A program made the position numbers and the translations under genes. Shown here one piece after another: positions 62,301 through 64,000 of a stretch of DNA of 64,000 nt. The stretch is from Membranipora membranacea (lineage: Eukaryota; Bryozoa; Gymnolaemata; Cheilostomatida; Membraniporidae), in the NCBI GenBank assembly GCA_914767715.1, contig OU612070.1, positions 9,625,501 through 9,689,500 on the forward strand, in the 5' to 3' direction. Under the pieces are notes generated by a model, which was not told the DNA's origin, made no database searches, and saw only the letters and a list, made by a program, of their open reading frames with translations. The first letter of the stretch is position 1, and each line of letters opens with the position of its first letter.

Positions 62301-63610
62301 TTAATTATTTTTCGATGACATCTTGGACTCATCAGTGACAGTTTTATGCGAACCTGCGCTCTATCTGCAGATGCCTACCAGAATTGGGACTCGATCCTGG
62401 TGGTAGAGGCAGCTTGACTTGGCATTCCACACAAAATGAAGTACATTGCTCTGTGTCAAAGACACTGTGGTCGTCGAGTCACATTGGAAGCCATCTAGTC
62501 ACATCCACTTAAAAGTATAACTGGAAGGAACTTGGGAATTTCATCGAGTTCAACTAAATTGATTTGCTATGTGAATGCCGTCTGAGATAATTGAGTATAT
62601 GATATAAATAAAGACTCATCAGAGTGGTATCAATATTGAGTGATCAATAAACCCAAGAATTCATGACACAAAAACTCTGCTGTGCTCAGTGATAATTAAG
62701 GCATTTTCCACAACGAATATCAATCTACTAGGATGATTTACAGCAGGGGCCGTTTCTATAAATCCTAGTTTATGAATTTCGTTAGCCGGCTAACTGAAAG
62801 ATGGATAAGTGGCAGCTAATATCTCGCATAACCTCAGCTAAATGCCTGCTAAATAAAATTAAGCAGACATTTAGATGCATACTTATTGAAACCACCCCCT
62901 GCATGACCAGGTTCTCTCCAAGCAGCAGGTTTCCTGCATGCAGGAATCTGTCTGTCTGTCATTGTTCTCCTTGAGGGGTGTTGCACGCCCTCTTCCTCTT
63001 CCTCCACTGGCAAAATAACCGCAGCAGATGGTGCCTTTACTTCTGGTCTTTTTTTTCTGCTTGCCTCAACTCCAACTCGCTTTCTTCAAACACCAGAGTA
63101 CACTCCTAACTTTCATGGAAGGCTGCCCGACAGGCAAGGACAGCTCATCTACATTGGTGACTAGTGACATGTCTCCCTCTCCTAGAAACTATGACGCCGC
63201 GGGTTGAAGCACTGTGGTTCACAATCAGCTGAAAAGTAGCTGCTAAAGTTGCAGTAACTGGGTCACAGGTTTCTTGCTCCTGATCAACTGATCAATCATC
63301 ACCGGACATCATCGTTGTTGAATAGCATGGAGGCTAAATCACTTAATTCACCAAAAGGTGAATTTTGAAGGTACAAATGGACAGTTTTTTTACTTAGGAA
63401 AACTGGCTAGTTGAGCCAAGGTTGGCATGCCATGCCTGAGAAACAGCTGCTTAGGTGGTAGTATCTGGGTCACTGGTCTCTTGCTGCTGGTAAACCAATT
63501 GACCTGTCACTGGTCATTGTTTCTTGCAAGCTTGTCTGGTTACTATTTCTGTAGCATAGCAATGGTTGTGCTGCCTTCGATTAAGCACAGCAACTCCTTT
63601 AGTTCAAGGT
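59370..63610. repeat. Block B, copy 3: two full subunits and a truncated third
   Basis: The landmark GGCAGCTCAGCAAGAAAGAA lies at 59677 and 61092 (spacing 1415). A third subunit starts at about 62500 but lacks the landmark because about 520 bp are deleted at 62570, where GATTTGCTAT joins GTGAATGCCG. A further deletion in the first subunit (near 60705) removes sequence present at 39430-39525. Confidence 0.93.
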
Positions 63611-64000
63611 TATGAAATACACAACCTGAATATTTCCTAATGATGAGTTCCGTTGTTTTCCTATTTTAGAAGCCAAACTAGGTGAATTGAATCAATATCT
63701 ATCCTACATTTTTGTGTTCTGACCGGTGAGCAGGTGCTGACACAGCAACCATTTGATGAAGAGTCATAAACCGTATAGCACCAGAAGAGTTGTGTTTTGA
63801 ATCTCATTAAACAATGTTCAAAGTGAACTGCTGACAGTCAATTCTTGGGTAAAAGTTATGGTAACAGTTTATATGACCAACACAATGTGGAAAAGTCCTA
63901 CAAATAAAGCTCTTCAAATTTTTACCTGTATTTTGCTAGTATTAGTTATACCGGTATTGGTTATACCGGTATTAGTTATACCGGTATTAGTTATACCGGT
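63610..64000. repeat. Start of block C, copy 3, with minisatellite at window edge
   Basis: Matches 44470 onward, but about 420 bp are missing at 63898, where GGAAAAGTC joins CTACAAATAAAG. The 15-bp TTAGTTATACCGGTA array begins at 63947 and continues past the window end, with at least four units visible. Confidence 0.9.

Overview
This window is AT-rich eukaryotic nuclear DNA. Coding exons are short, bounded by GT/AG sites and split by introns of roughly 100 to 900 bp. It also holds a canonical tRNA-Gly gene, decayed non-LTR reverse transcriptase tails, a hAT-type DNA transposon, minisatellites and large tandem duplications. Predicted proteins include a single-pass membrane receptor with a tyrosine-rich tail and a secreted cysteine-rich protein with a furin-like site. 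This points to an animal, most likely a marine invertebrate; I cannot fix the phylum. Most long open frames here are not genes, and the real exons are mostly too short to stand out as long ORFs.

Region 1-14160 is single copy. It has weak minus-strand exon candidates (1018-2313), a two-exon plus-strand gene (6165-6909) whose first exon and upstream DNA recur as an inverted copy (arms 5773-6360 and 7290-7876), and the 3' end of a minus-strand membrane-receptor gene (7961-9178). It also has a foldback element (9487-9839), a degenerate 'TTCCCACCAAGC' minisatellite (about 10095-10440) and tRNA-Gly(UCC) (13013-13084, minus).

Region 14161-64000 is a nested tandem segmental duplication with a period of about 21.3 kb. 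Each unit has block A (14161-17450; 35356-38090; 56635-59370), block B made of about 1.5-kb tandem subunits (17450-22030; 38090-44470; 59370-63610), and block C (22030-35355; 44470-56634; 63610 to the window end). C1/C2 and A2/A3 match at roughly 99% by eye, but A1 is clearly more diverged (about 10%). This pattern fits an old duplication followed by unequal crossing-over inside the B arrays. B has three subunits in copy 1, four in copy 2 and two plus a truncated third in copy 3.

Block C carries the duplicated genes, all on the minus strand. One encodes a secreted cysteine-rich protein in four exons (31734-33093 and 52984-54358). The other is the 3' end of a gene with a hydrophilic tyrosine-bearing C-terminus (26478-26862 and 47703-48087), next to two decayed copies of its penultimate exon. 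Copy 1 alone has a 1050-bp non-autonomous hAT element (24334-25383) with an 8-bp target-site duplication; copy 2 keeps the empty site. An artificial duplication, with both haplotypes assembled in tandem, must be excluded for the near-identical copies.
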